Assembly (NCBI RefSeq): GCF_001949145.1
Contig: NW_019091535.1
Location: forward strand, 62,001-126,000
Length of the DNA: 64,000 nt
Direction: 5' to 3'
Source: Acanthaster planci
Lineage: Eukaryota; Echinodermata; Asteroidea; Valvatida; Acanthasteridae
Of the stretch, positions 25,501 to 36,190 are shown one piece after another. The notes under the pieces are model-generated. The model did no database searches. It saw only the letters and a program-made list of their open reading frames with translations, and was not told the DNA's origin. Positions within the stretch are counted from its first letter, which is position 1; each line of letters starts with the position of its first letter. Position numbers and translations under genes: made by a program.

Positions 25501-28500
25501 AAAATAAAATCCCAGATGCTTGTGCCAAAGGGAACATAAGGCGTGTTAACGACCCGCTCAGGAACCCAAATTTCTCCACACCGTGTTGCCTTCCACAGCG
25601 ATAACTTGGAATATTTTTCTTTCAGGTCCTCCAGTCATCTTGAAATTTTGTTTGCACGTCTCGTGTTACTTTAAGGAAAATGCCTCTCGTCAGGTACACT
25701 TTGCATTAATGAGACCAGGCGCAGATGTGAAGGCGTTGGTGTCGTCTGTTTCAGACCATTATAAGTCAGGTGGTGAACATGCATCAATAAATTCTGTATC
25801 CTCGTGTGTCGTTCACCTCCGCATAACATTATTATAATTAAGCCTGTGGTTATACTAACTCGGGATACTAACTCGGGTTACACTGATGTGTAAAGATATG
25901 TGGTAAATTAAGAACATAACCACAATTCAAAGAAATTACATATGCAGCAAGGTATGAGACGGAGAGAACCCCCCTGCTTTGTGTTGGTCATTGTCTCGCA
26001 GGAATCTGGGGAATTCCTGTCAGTCATCTTGGGGGGATGTGTTAAGTACAGTAGTCTGGAATTTGTATAGGGATTGGACATGTTGGGGGGTACCCCTCGG
26101 TCTCATTTCTTGCTGGGTATAACAAATTACACGACTAAGTCTGGCAATAATTTGTAACCATTTTTTTTGATTGAGAATTTCGCTCCATTTTTGACAGGAT
26201 TCCGAAAAGTGAGTCTTATGTAGACCGCAGACACTTTTTTCCCACCGGGCTTTTTGGTTTCGAGACATTACTCCGTGTGACATTCTGCTGAATGTGGACA
26301 TATTAAATGGTGAAAATGTGAACAGATTCTATTGATTTTCACTAGATCAGTTGTCCTGTAACGGCACCTGTTACTTATAAAAATAGCTCCCCATGCAGGA
26401 TCTTCAGCACTTCCGATTTATGCTGTGCTGGGTTGTCACAATTAATGTACATAGACAGCTCCATTTCGTGGCATGATTCACCATGTGTTCTCCTGAATTT
26501 AAGACAAAAAGCGATCTGCAGGAAATCCTCCGATGGTCGGTTCAACTTACCTACGACCATCAGTGTGAATTCAAATCCTTTCTTGACGGATTTGCGATGC
26601 ACCTGGTCCGGCAGGGTGGCAAACCCGACATATTCGCGACCCGGTTGCTGTAATGAACAAGAACATTAACTTCATAATGTAACATATTCAGATGCAGAAA
26701 ATTGTTTAAGTTTGGGGCCTATTAAAAGAAAATTACAGACACTGTAAAATGTTCGAGAAAAAGTATGTATCGCGTTTCGCGCATGCTTGTTAATTAATAT
26801 AAATATTCATACAAGAACTGAACGACAAGACTCCATGTATTTTTGCCTCAACTTGTGTAACATTCTTTTATATTGTCTTTTAAGTTTTCTTTCTTTTCCT
26901 CCTTTTGGAAAGTATGAGACCAGTGACACATTTCTGTACATCAAACCCTAATAATATATGCCTTCTTCAAGCAATAAATTGCGATTACCGTCCCTGTATT
27001 TATAAATATCGCATGACCCCCTAGCCTTTCAAAGCGGATGGCCTAATTTGGGAACAAAATATAGCCCTTCCTAAAGTATAGATCTTTATACCAAGTAGGA
27101 AATTCGTGAATGAGAAGTGATCAGGAACCACAGAGAATGCTGGACGTACATAAAGTCTGAGTGCGCTAAACGATAAAGGAGTTTGGCAGCAGTGAGCACG
27201 TCAACCATTTTGTGTTCATAACGGTGTACATCTTTGCGCAGGTTCTGCGAATTTTTCATCAAGAGTCAGGGCCTGGTTTGGACCTATCATGTTCCACAGG
27301 GGCCGCAACAGTATTCGCTGCGTTGTTGAGTGGACCCCTGAATTAGAGAACGCATCTGAAATGCGCGTACTTGAAGTTCCATAATTCCGGGTTTAACCTG
27401 TTTGTCCGTCTTGTACATTCCAGTACATTTATACGTTTTGGAGGAAGACCCAGACGTGTCTTCGTGACTGAAATAATGATGAATACGGCGAACAACATGT
27501 CGTGTACACGGAAACTATACAGATCCACATTAATATTTCGTATAGTGGTTCTAATTAAGTTCATGTTTTCCATTTAACAAATTCCAAACAGTAGGCTAGT
27601 GTGCCATTTTGTTTACTTTACTTCAATAATTATAATCTGCTTTTTTAATTGCCATGTTGCAAATTACATGTGTTAAGGCCTACGTAAACCTTGTTTCCCA
27701 AGAATTGACGAGACATTGTCATAGGCCTATGGTACCAACATGCAGATCACCAATCGTCAATTTTTTCTATGTGACCAGGCGACAACAGATTCTGCTTTGT
27801 AAGTCTGCGTGGTTCTGAGAAAAGTCTGTGAAAACATGTACGTACTATGACCCATGAATATCAAATACAGTCTCCACCTCTGCACGAAAAAACAAAAACT
27901 CGATCGGATACTGTCACCCTCTCCCAAAGCCACGACGCCACGCCCCAATCGCGTGCACCTCTCGCTCGTAAAAAAAACATCAAATGCCCAGTGGAAATGT
28001 AGAGCTGTTTGTCAAAAATAGGCATGTAGTGGTGATTAACCCATCAACTATGGGGCCCATTCACGCGTTGATTCAGGAAGTAAACCCGACTGAAAAATAC
28101 ACTTCAATGATCGATGTCCTTATATTGTGTTTACTGACACACACTTATGGCAAGTTATACTTCCGTGTGGACTGCGGTATGAAGTGCGTATTTTAACTCT
28201 GCATGCTGGTCCACTTGTGGTTGGGGCGATGGAGGTTTGAACGCTACAGCAAGTTTAGATGCCAATATGCGTCAGATGCATCATTGAAACTTGTGCTATA
28301 ATACAGTACGTCTGGAATGGAATTTACCACTGGTCCTAAATATGTCAAACAGGTTCATCATACTTTATAGACCTACTATGTGTTAGAGTTCATCGCGCAT
28401 GGGGAAATCCCTGTGCACTGTACATGATATTGGCAAGTATAATCGTTACTTCTTGCGCGGGGTGAGAAGCTGAAAGATTTCATAGATGATGAAAATGGAT

Positions 28501-31500
28501 CAAGATACTATCTGTGTAAATGCGTGATCCCATAGACATGGCAAGGGGCAACATTCTAGGGAAGAAGGGGCATACTTCACATGGAAATCTGGAGGGGCAG
28601 ACATTCCATAATAGATGGGAGGTTAAACGGTCCCACGGGATGCTGGAGAAGAAGACTGGTCCCTTGCTGCATTGGGATGGAGCAACATAGACTCATCCCT
28701 CTTTGTATCATAGGGTCCAAAGATCCCACAGGAACGATATTAATTTCAAGGCTGTAAACCTTTCGAGGAGGGAAAATTCCCATAGTGTTGGTATTCATCT
28801 TAGATCAGGAAAAAGAAATCACACTGCAATACAGAATCCTGATCTACGAAGACCTGGTGCGTCATTTGCAGATTGTAAGGGGCGATACAGAAAGGCCAAT
28901 ATTTTGGAATGGTGGAAGGGCCTCTGTTGTCATGTTTGTACGAAATGAGGTACTGCGTTCCCATGGTAGATTAGGTTGAACGTTGATGGGGAGAGACTGT
29001 TTCCCTATGGGACCGTATCAGACGATGATGTTGGACAGTACAAATATGGGACCATGCAGGTATGATAGACCCCATTGCCAAACTAAACTCACACATCTCA
29101 ATTCGCAGACCAACTTTCAGACTTTCCTTGAGAGGTTCAAAAAGATTGTTTTCAACAAGTTCCAAGATGTATTATTCAGACCATGAATTGAACTTGACAT
29201 ATGTATTTATTTACTTATAACGGTGCACATGAAGGTTGAGACGTTACTATCGCGCGACCTCATCCGCCGAGATGGAATAGAACAATAGTCCATTATGCAA
29301 TGGTTTACCGCTAATTGTACCCACAACTGTTGTGCTGAATTGCACAGGGATCAATGGAGAATGCTTCTCATGTCCGTAGTAATAACGATTTGGTTACACA
29401 GCATCATTTGCAATCGACCTTCCTCCTCCAATATAGCAATAGAGAATCACATTCACTGCTTAACAATTCGGTATCAAGTGTTTTATAGGGAAGATGGAAT
29501 GTGAAACAAAAACTCCACGTTGCAAAGGCTGAACGCGGCATGCTAAAACAGGATGTTCGTCACTTACCTGATATCCAGAGAAATAATAACTTCTGTTTTG
29601 ATTTGGTTCAGCGAAATTTTCCTTATTTCGGTTCATTATCCCAGCTTAGTATGCAATCATGCAAGCATGCTAACCTGAATACCCACTTGAGATTTCGGCA
29701 TCTTGTCAAAAGTTGGCAAAAAGTTGGACGACATGGAAGAACGATGATCCTTCTCAGAGACGACTTCAAAGGGCTAACAAATCACTCGCCTTCCGTGCGC
29801 TGACACGCTGCCCGATGACCACACTCTTGGCTAAAAAAAGTGCAGCGAACCGAACCCCCTGGCGTGGAAATGGCACAAAATTGCACACTTCTGGAAGGAC
29901 GACGCAAATGTCAAGTTCAGTTCGAGTTGTGTCTTGGGAGGCTGCAGCCTAATCTTATCTGGCAAGTTTGGATTAAATCTGAAAAGGCTCTCTGGAAGAG
30001 GAGCAACTACTCGGTGCAATGTGGAACTTGTACACGCAGAGACTGCTGTGGTCTACGAATGTTGAAATTTTCTGCGTGTAGGGCTCACAGCATACTGAAT
30101 TTAAAACTCACATCGAATTCCTGAATGGAGAACTTTTCACTTTCGATTTTATTCAATGCAGCGAAATGGTTTTATAGGAAACTGTACAAAACGCGAAAAG
30201 GTGAATGCTGGGCGAATGCGCAACACTTCCTCGAATATGCCTCACAACCTAGCTCTTCCAGCTTCAGGGGATAAGTGAAATATTTCACTTTCGACAATTG
30301 ATGGGACTCTCGTAAACTGTCCCTGTCCTTCGTTTACACGGCCATTTTGCTCATAATTAGGCAGCCATTCAACTCAAGTGTCATTTCACGGTCAGTGTGT
30401 TTGGATCGATTAATCCTTTTTTGAGCTTAAAAGTATTTCTCTAAGAATTGTTTGACCTAGTCGGTCAGTGTTTTTTTATAGGTTTAAGATGAATGCAGAT
30501 GCCCCCAACGACACTGTTCGCGCTGTACTCGCGGACAGCAATATACAGAGCAATTCATACGGCTTTGCTGGATTGCCAAACTTCCGAAAGACCGTGATGT
30601 TCAAATATAGAATTATCTCACAATTGTTGATAACGAGCAAAGTCCCCGACGGCTCCGTCGATGCAGGATAGGCACTCAGCGCGTGAAAGACGGAACTGCG
30701 GTGGGGTCTGCACTTTAAATTGACGGCCGGGACATGCAACTCGGCAACCACCGGTCATCGAAAATATACTCCGCGTTCCGTATACTTCCCAAAACAGAAG
30801 AGATGAGATCTTCGATGACTGAAGTGAACCGGGCTGTTAACCAAGCTGATGTCGCCACTCAACTTCCAATGGTGGCGATATCTATCCCAAATAGATCCAC
30901 AAAAATCCCCGCATTAGTATTTCATCTGGAGCTGTCGATCCTGTGTGGATGGTGTGTGTGCGTGTTACAACGTTGGTTGTCAGTGGACTGCGGTCGTCGA
31001 TTTATTTGGTGTTACTATTGAATTGCGGTTCGATGGTTTCTCGTAGAATGTCAAGGCTGAACACCATGAGGTGAATTGTGAATACCGGTTCAGTGGGTAA
31101 TTTTGTTCACAGGGATAAAACTGATTACTACACACCTGCGCTGCACGACTATGCCTTTCGCAAGTTCCTATCCTGCGCAGGAAAAAGCAGTTATAAACTC
31201 TTTTAACGCAAACAAATAATTCTTCTGAAAATTTAATAACATGCGTGCACCACTGGCCTGGTTCTCCTCGTGGATTTTGATACTGGCGTCAGCAAGCTCC
31301 ATTCATGGTCAGTGGAATAAAACGAAGCGCGGTCACAGAATGGTGCCAGAGATGACACATGAAGCGATGAAAAGATAATCGATATACCATCAGAAATATC
31401 ATAACAAGCTCTGGTATCAACACACATCCTTTCCACTGTCAGTGCGTCATCGTTCTTCGATTATTGTCTGTGTCCCCTTGGAATGATGATTTGTCTCATA

Positions 31501-34500
31501 CAGTCTAGTACAGGAGAAGACTCATCTCAAGGCTGCATCCTTGGCCGTCGCCATCCCACGATTGCCGATGACCCTTTCTCGTTCTCTGTGCGTGCGATCA
31601 CCCGCCTCAGTCAGTCATCACAGTATCTTCAATCGCCCCTCCGCTGGCCGAATTCTATGCAGGTTGAAGGCCTATTCAGCGCAGTTTTCAATCCATGCAG
31701 CACTCTGTGATTATGCCTATCTAAAATATACTAGCACGATTATCACAATATTTATATTCCGACGTAAGCGGCATACCACAGCTATGGTGATATAGTTGTG
31801 CTGGGCTCGATGTCAGTGTGAATGTGAAATTCCTTCACACAGTCGATATGGATTGACCCGTAAAATGTCCGCGCAACAATAACTTAAACCAAGCGGGAAT
31901 TCAATTCATGCCCGAGCATTAGTACACCATACGTATGTATAGAGCTGATGGGTTGGCCGGATTCTTTATTTCCGTTTCCCCATCCTGAAGGAAACAATGC
32001 ATAGGCCTACATTTGACTTGTTTTTATTGGCCTTTTTTCAAAACAGTCCTTGTTTAAAAATCAGTTACATGTGCTGCAAGCAAATTGACTGAATTATCCA
32101 TAAAGCACTTACATGGTATAAAAATCTTGTCTTGTGAAATGCGGTAATTTAAAAAAAAACTTTAAAACTCTTTTCGACGACGGCTCGAGCAAGTTTGAGT
32201 ACAAATAAAATCTCAGTAAATATCGTGGTGGTCCAAATTACAAGGGAGTCTTTAATTTCTTGGAGTTTTTACCCAAACGTTGAGCACACATTGATTTCCC
32301 AAAACTTCACCTTACTCAAATTAGCTTTACGATAAGCAAGGAGGCAAATGTGACGTCAGAGTGTTCTAATAATCGATAAAGACAGCCTCCTACCGAAAAC
32401 ACATTACCACCAACACACATTAAGAAATGAGAAAACCCGAATTTTTCATGTACGTATATAGTGTAACCTACCTTATTATCTGTGATATTAAAAAAGTACG
32501 TCTTCAGTTCCTTACGGAAATGAAAACTGGAGATGTTTTATGTGTGTAGAGGGTGGTAACAGGCTTTGTTGGACTGCTTTCGAGGACTGCCCTCAACGTT
32601 ATGACAATTCAACGTTTGACTGTAAATCTTCGATCAAGTATAAGCCCGTATCCCATGGAGGAATAATTCCCCCATGGTAAGCCTCACTGTTGCTTTCAGT
32701 TTTGATTGCTTTAAACGGAATACTATTCGCATTTGACTGTGAAAGACGCCATGCGGAATAGTTCAAACTCGAACGTGTCTCCAAAATTTGTTCAAGACAT
32801 CCGCGGTAAAGACAATGAATATTTCATTGTATTTTGTCAGGCAGCCTCCTCATCTTAAGAGCTGGATCCAAAACCCAGTATTTCATACAGTATAGTGATG
32901 TTCTCTTTGGACGCTCACACGCCCTCTATATATTTCGTACACTTTTCCCCCTTCAGGCAATCAAGCAATCAGAAATACCAAGTTTGGAGGGTTTCAGACT
33001 ATTACAATCTCAAGCAGTCCCTAACAAGACGTGCGTAGCTGCCAGACAGGGTGTATGGCCAATGAGTCACTCCGTCTGACTTCCCCCCGTACTTCCTGTC
33101 TGGATATCGGGGACAAAAACACCCCCACTGACCCGGGCTCTCTGAGGATTTCAAGCCACGATAGGCGCAAAGTCCAAGTTTCTAATACATTGTATAATTT
33201 TGTAGCTCCTGCTTAATTTCTATCATAGTTTGTTTTGGAACGAGATTAATTTACATTTGCATAGCAGTCTGTGTGTCTTTATTTTCATAAGTATACAAGA
33301 CAAAGTCCACCTTGTGACTGCAGCTGTCAAAACCGTGAAACTTGCACATGTTTGGGAGGTTTATTTTACGTTTCGAGGACTTGAACTTCAGTCGCGCTGG
33401 AGCGATGCTTTATATAGCGCCCTCTTAAGTTGCTTCGTGAAGAATTTCACGAGAGCCACACCGTCATCATGCGCACCGTACCAAACAGTGTACACACCCA
33501 GGCTGGCGGTTGACTTTGAATGTCACGCGTCAAGCTTTGGTTTCAAAGGTACGGCAATAGTCCGGATGCTCATTTCCTCCTTTGTGCAGAATTAATGCTG
33601 AGGTGAACAGACCGAAACACAGCGTTTGAATACTTAAAAATGTAACCTTCTACTTATGAACCATTTTTTGTCGGTATACAACCCAAAATTCGCGTCTGCA
33701 CACCCCGATGAAAATGAAGTTTCAATTCGCATCCCTTGTCGGTAATCGAGCTGCTGCATTTGTAAACAGGATAAGCATAAATTAAAAGGACTACGGGATG
33801 ACACAGATATAGACAGGAAACTAACCATACCTTTGGGCTCTCTTGTTCCCGTTCTGCAGTCGAAGTCCTCCTCCCGAACTCAAACCGATCTACAGCAGCT
33901 GCGAGAAAAATGATACACACTAATTTACGGCCAAGTGAAAGGTTTGACAATTGAAACTCGTTGGGAATATTGTCAATGAGATCGACAGAATGCACTAACG
34001 TAAACGTTTAAAGAATCTTCATAGCTCAGAGGAGATTTTCTTGCAGATTGAACAGATATTCCCCAAATACTTCACTCTAAAAACTCCTGGGTCAGTTTGA
34101 CCCGGAATAGGTGTCCCGTTAAGCCTAACCCAGAAAAGGGTCATTTTTTGACCTGGCAAATGGTCGGGCCTAAAGATACACAGATTCCGGGTCAGTCTGA
34201 CCCGGCAGTTTAAGAGCATTCTTTTAAATACCTCTTACCTTGTTAGTTTGGCAACCGTGCTTCTAATAATTATCTCGACCGATTCATCGTCTTTTCCGAA
34301 ACATTTAAAATATCATTTATCAAACGTTGCAGTGTTGGAAGTCATATTTGCTATTATTACAATGTACTTAACGAGCTATCAACGTAAATTACCAACATAG
34401 TTTCCATGAGCAAATGAACGACATAAGTTGAACAATTTCGAGTTCTTTGAGACTGCATTATGGAAGACACGTGTACCGCCGCACGGGGCCAAGCTGGCCA

Positions 34501-34647
34501 CCTGATGCTCGCCCTTGAGAATAAAAAAACAAACATCCGCATCGTTACTTTACGTGAAAAAAATGCGACATGAACAAACAAACCTGAAAGCCGCGACAGT
34601 TTCGTCCGGGGTGGTTTTTTGGGCATAATAGGTCCTCTTTCTGCCAT
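16312..34647 (-). CDS. SEPTIN4/5: Septin, SEPT2 group (SEPT4/SEPT5-like), complete, 438 aa
   Basis: Twelve coding exons on the minus strand: 34584-34647, 33831-33889, 26551-26647, 24206-24292, 23232-23355, 22735-22869, 21364-21481, 20935-21036, 19965-20061, 19197-19248, 18529-18639, 16312-16582. Together 1317 nt, 438 codons plus TGA, with all phases matching. The product is a GTP-binding cytoskeletal protein that assembles into septin hetero-oligomers and filaments at membranes and the division site. Seen: polybasic membrane-binding segment HRKSVKK (58-64), P-loop GESGLGKST (74-82), G3 DTPG (131-134), G4 AKAD (212-215), septin-unique element (about 263-312, with GRLYPWG), coiled coil (about 362-394), then a Ser/Asn-rich tail. 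The start is supported by an in-frame TGA three codons upstream. Features such as [31 protein letters not shown] and the short coil match vertebrate SEPT4/5 best. Head-to-head with WSB, tail-to-tail with GAS2L. Confidence 0.95.
16583..18528 (-). other. Septin intron 11 (1.9 kb)
   Basis: Non-coding. Contains a (TCTAG)n run at 16974-17012 and, around 17500-17620, poly-G and poly-C runs in a segment resembling others at 15180-15290 and 62430-62510. Confidence 0.65.
16974..17012. repeat. (TCTAG)n pentanucleotide microsatellite
   Basis: TCTAGTCTTG followed by about five uninterrupted TCTAG units, decaying to TCTGG. Intronic. Confidence 0.8.
18529..18639 (-). CDS. SEPTIN4/5: Septin exon 11
   Basis: 111 bp encoding [19 protein letters not shown], the conserved end of the GTPase core, then a variable hinge ([17 protein letters not shown]). 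Confidence 0.94.
19197..19248 (-). CDS. SEPTIN4/5: Septin exon 10
   Basis: A short 52-bp exon between tttgcag and gtgagt encoding [16 protein letters not shown] with split codons at both ends (Val in, Arg out). Confidence 0.94.
19815..19945. mobile_element. Dispersed repeat, copy 3 (diverged)
   Basis: GATGAAGGAATGCTTTG.CA.AGTTCA.TGGAACAG around 19853-19890 aligns with the cores at 10310 and 49988, followed by GTGGTGGACT as in the copy at 49900-50094. Confidence 0.5.
19965..20061 (-). CDS. SEPTIN4/5: Septin exon 9: septin-unique element
   Basis: 97 bp between ttgcag and gtgagt. Encodes [20 protein letters not shown] and [12 protein letters not shown], the start of the septin-unique element that forms the NC filament interface. 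Confidence 0.95.
20062..20934 (-). other. Septin intron 8
   Basis: Non-coding; dominated by the 160-bp inverted-repeat element at 20441-20600. Confidence 0.65.
20441..20600. mobile_element. 160-bp MITE-like element with about 37-bp terminal inverted repeats
   Basis: The left end GGGCAATTCACAGTAGTGCG and right end ...GTGAATCGCCC are reverse complements over about 37 bp (ending TTGCAAACTCTTGG at 20563-20576) with four mismatches. No clear target duplication was identified. The interior carries two ATTGGCCAA-like motifs. Confidence 0.85.
20935..21036 (-). CDS. SEPTIN4/5: Septin exon 8: acidic DSDEDDD loop
   Basis: 102 bp, codon-boundary at both ends. Encodes [20 protein letters not shown] and KQQDKELK, the conserved acidic segment before the septin-unique element. 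Confidence 0.94.
21364..21481 (-). CDS. SEPTIN4/5: Septin exon 7: AKAD guanine-specificity motif
   Basis: 118 bp between tttccag and gtaagt. Encodes [20 protein letters not shown] followed by [14 protein letters not shown] is the septin form of the G4 motif. Confidence 0.95.
21482..22734 (-). other. Septin intron 6
   Basis: Non-coding and AT-rich, with a short GA run near 22329-22340. Nothing else supported. Confidence 0.6.
22735..22869 (-). CDS. SEPTIN4/5: Septin exon 6
   Basis: 135 bp between ctgttag and gtaaga. Encodes [32 protein letters not shown] and FISPYGH, near-diagnostic septin blocks. Confidence 0.95.
23232..23355 (-). CDS. SEPTIN4/5: Septin exon 5: switch regions, DTPG motif
   Basis: 124 bp between tccgcag and gtaagt. 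Encodes [29 protein letters not shown] and the start of the loop NCND; the G3 DTPG is intact. Confidence 0.95.
24206..24292 (-). CDS. SEPTIN4/5: Septin exon 4: P-loop
   Basis: 87 bp between caacag and gtaaat. Encodes the Walker A motif GESGLGKST followed by [11 protein letters not shown]; the first Gly is split with exon 3. Confidence 0.95.
26551..26647 (-). CDS. SEPTIN4/5: Septin exon 3: polybasic region, start of the G domain
   Basis: 97 bp between attacag and gtaagt. Encodes [20 protein letters not shown] and FEFTLMVV, the highly conserved entry into the GTPase domain including the phosphoinositide-binding basic stretch. Confidence 0.95.
26648..33830 (-). other. Septin intron 2 (7.2 kb, largest)
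   Basis: Non-coding; less AT-rich than other introns in 27880-31800, with scattered CpG (for example 27890-27970). A large intron between a variable N-terminus and the conserved core is where an alternative promoter would be expected, but I find no exon with matching phase and clear splice sites. Confidence 0.55.
33831..33889 (-). CDS. SEPTIN4/5: Septin exon 2: variable N-terminal segment
   Basis: A 59-bp exon between gctgtag and gtatgg, encoding [19 protein letters not shown]. It accepts one base from exon 1 and ends on a codon boundary as exon 3 needs. Conservation is low here, so the support is mainly splice signals and phase. Confidence 0.78.
34073..34208. mobile_element. MITE-like element in septin intron 1
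   Basis: Left end CACTCTAAAAACTCCTGGGT and the reverse complement of the right end (TGCTCTTAAACTGCCGGGTC) match imperfectly over about 35 bp, including GGGTCAGTTTGACCCGGAAT, itself a near-palindrome. The CACTCTAAAAA...CTGGGT type of end is common to small DNA elements in other marine animals (recollection, not searched). Confidence 0.75.
34584..34647 (-). CDS. SEPTIN4/5: Septin exon 1: start codon and basic N-terminus
   Basis: ATG at 34645-34647, with in-frame TGA three codons before it. Encodes [20 protein letters not shown] plus one Ser, then one base (G) that makes Asp with exon 2. Donor gtttgt is non-ideal but phase-consistent. Confidence 0.82.
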
Positions 34648-36160
34648 GATCTTTCAGAGACTAAAATGTCAGAGCGTGTGGAAATCGCCGGTGCGTCTCG
34701 ACTCTTTGCGAGCAGGAGGAACTGTGTGGCTAGTGTTGTGACGTACCTTGTGCAGCACCGATTATTGTGGGCTCGCCCGCACGATCGAGCTAGCGTAGTG
34801 TTTACGCACTTGTGGTTGTATACTTTTGAGAGTTAGTTTCAAAAGCCATCTTTGGGCAAAACCAAGTCCTTTGGCTTCAAGGAAGTAAAATACTGGTTGC
34901 GTTGCTCATACATGTATCCATACAAAAATGTATTTATTACGTCCACTAACAGCAGTAGGCCTATGTTTACAAACTGCTTGGCACTATAGATAATAGTTGT
35001 GGAAAAATTGCGTTCACCATGAAAAGGTGTAGACGAAGGTATTCACGCCTGCACGTACACGCGCGCAGTGTCAACTGCTTTCGGTCTTTTGTCAAGTGGA
35101 CAGAGGTTCTGTGAACAGAAAATCCCCTCCATAAGCATGCAACGCCACGAAACGTATCCTCTCTCTCTCAACGAAGTCATCTACCGAAATCATCTGACTT
35201 ACCGTGTGCTTTCGGGCGTCTGTCATCCATGTTAACTTTTGAGGCAGAAGTAGTTGCAACATTGACAGCACCCTTGTCATGGTTTATGACTGGATAACTT
35301 TACTTTGGGCACTGAAAGCGTGCGTCACTGTACCGTGCATGGCTGCTGAAGCGCGGCGGTTGAACCTTTTTCAAGCAGGTCAAAAATGGTCAGCAATCAT
35401 TTACTGCAGTGATGAAAGCTTCCAACACCGATCTGTCGGTGTGAAGCTTTTCTGGGATTATAGGTGTAAAGAATAATGCATTCTGAAAGCACTGATTGAA
35501 TGCATATTTTTGTTTAAAGAGGCCCACGCTCAAACTAGTCAAGGACTAATGTATCACTGCGCTCAGTGAACTAATGAAAAGAAAAACAGATCAGGGGGTG
35601 CCTATATTTCACGGTTATTATTGGTTACTGACCGCTGAAATAAAATTATGGAGAAAGTAAGCTCTAATCAAATAGGAATTTCTCAACAGACAAGTGGAAA
35701 TTGTAAGCAGAACAGATTCTTGTTTCAAGTCTTTTGCGAGCAGGGCTATCACTTTAGGTCTCGTTTCAAATTTATACATCATTGGTTGACCGTTGAAAAC
35801 TTTAAAAACGCATGTTTCAAATTTTAGCCACAGTTTAAAACATGACTTCTTGGTTTTTTAACAAATAAGTCTGAAATTCTTACCTCATAGGGTCAGTGTC
35901 CTTTATAATATGCTTCCTTCGTGAATAAATTGTGAACTTGAATTTCTATTTTAATATATCCATGATCGACGGTGGATACATTATGGCTGTGCATTGCTTT
36001 GGTCTGAAGTTTGCAACTCCGCATGCCATTTTCCAAAACTTCTAAAAGAGTTACTTTGATAATTTAAAATACAAATAAGCACCGTCAGATTTATAAAATG
36101 GTTATATGCGGATAATTAGGCATACTGTGTACATTTGACTGCACCGCTGGCTACCAGTGC

Positions 36161-36190
36161 AAATCAAATGGAGTTAAATCAAATGGAGTT
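36161..36190. repeat. 15-bp direct tandem repeat (two copies)
   Basis: AAATCAAATGGAGTT occurs twice in succession. Confidence 0.85.

Larger units (their letters stand above)
22870..26550 (-). other. Septin introns 5, 4 and 3 around exons 23232-23355 and 24206-24292
   Basis: Introns of 362, 850 and 2258 bp. I see no further exon or recognisable repeat apart from AT-rich sequence. Confidence 0.55.

Noticed and set aside
28577-29186. Several overlapping short frames on both strands in septin intron 2
   Set aside because: No similarity to reverse transcriptase, transposase or other families; less AT-rich sequence simply leaves frames open.
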